Assembly (NCBI RefSeq): GCF_014698505.1
Contig: NZ_JACJTD010000021.1
Coordinates: 1-64,000 of the forward strand
Length of the DNA stretch: 64,000 nt
Source of the DNA: Nostoc foliaceum FACHB-393
GTDB taxonomy: Bacteria > Cyanobacteriota > Cyanobacteriia > Cyanobacteriales > Nostocaceae
Reading direction: 5' to 3'
The notes beneath the pieces were generated by a model. It worked only from the letters and a program-made list of their open reading frames with translations, had not been told where the DNA came from and did no database searches. Shown here one piece after another: positions 63,985 to 64,000 of this stretch. Within the stretch, counting starts at the first letter, position 1. Every line of letters starts with the position of its first letter. Both the position numbers and the translations under genes were made by a program.

Positions 63985-64000
63985 AAATCTATAAAATTAA

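Overview
The window comes from a filamentous, probably heterocyst-forming cyanobacterium of the Nostoc/Anabaena type. The evidence is the very frequent HIP1 octamer GCGATCGC inside genes, short tandem heptamer-like repeats and purine-rich dispersed repeats between genes, and gene families typical of the group: Uma2 endonucleases, hybrid Ser/Thr-His kinases, a DevA-type ABC ATPase, NB-ARC/TPR proteins and DUF3153. No rRNA, tRNA or CRISPR array was found.

Layout. 1-7.3 kb: a periplasmic metal/cofactor-binding lipoprotein, a GH10-like exported glycosidase, an alpha/beta hydrolase, MobA, a thioredoxin-fold DUF255 protein and a 51-residue small gene. 7.7-18.4 kb: housekeeping genes (clpP, an RNB-domain ribonuclease homologue, ubiX, aroK, argB) among small cyanobacterial hypothetical genes and gene remnants. 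18.9-24.6 kb: a co-oriented exopolysaccharide block (GT4 glycosyltransferase, pyruvyl transferase, Fe-S F420-hydrogenase-beta-like protein, Wzx flippase). 25.3-35.7 kb: DUF3153 lipoprotein, azoR, pdxH, AI-2E permease, scpA, an NDP-sugar pyrophosphorylase, speA, ndk and a TerC protein, with several dispersed repeats and one MITE. 35.9-41.8 kb: an accessory, defence-like region. 42-46.1 kb: acs, a TPR protein, an intact Uma2 gene and a DUF218 remnant. 46.5-54 kb: a giant hybrid kinase coupled by a one-base overlap to a second receiver/histidine kinase. 54.3-64 kb: a MoaD-like protein, a 1001-residue lamin-tail exported protein, an acyltransferase, an MFS transporter, a GNAT, a GST, a methyltransferase and an ABC ATPase fused to a cyclic-nucleotide-binding domain.

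The most interesting item is the two-gene operon at 36117-38419. A 138-residue helical protein ends in a short motif that is repeated almost exactly at the N-terminus of the adjacent NB-ARC/TPR NLR-like protein. The differences between the two copies are largely synonymous. This is the architecture of bacterial NLR systems that signal through amyloid motifs (an effector with a C-terminal motif beside an NLR with the same N-terminal motif). Upstream of it lies a 336-bp array with a 21-bp subunit and an 84-bp higher-order period. Next to it are a coupled pair of unknown genes, one with a nuclease-like motif, a decayed Uma2 gene and an HsdR-N-like PD-(D/E)XK protein. A second notable point is that the RNB-domain protein at 10393-12747 lacks the usual catalytic aspartate cluster.

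All product names rest on motif recognition by eye. No database search was run.
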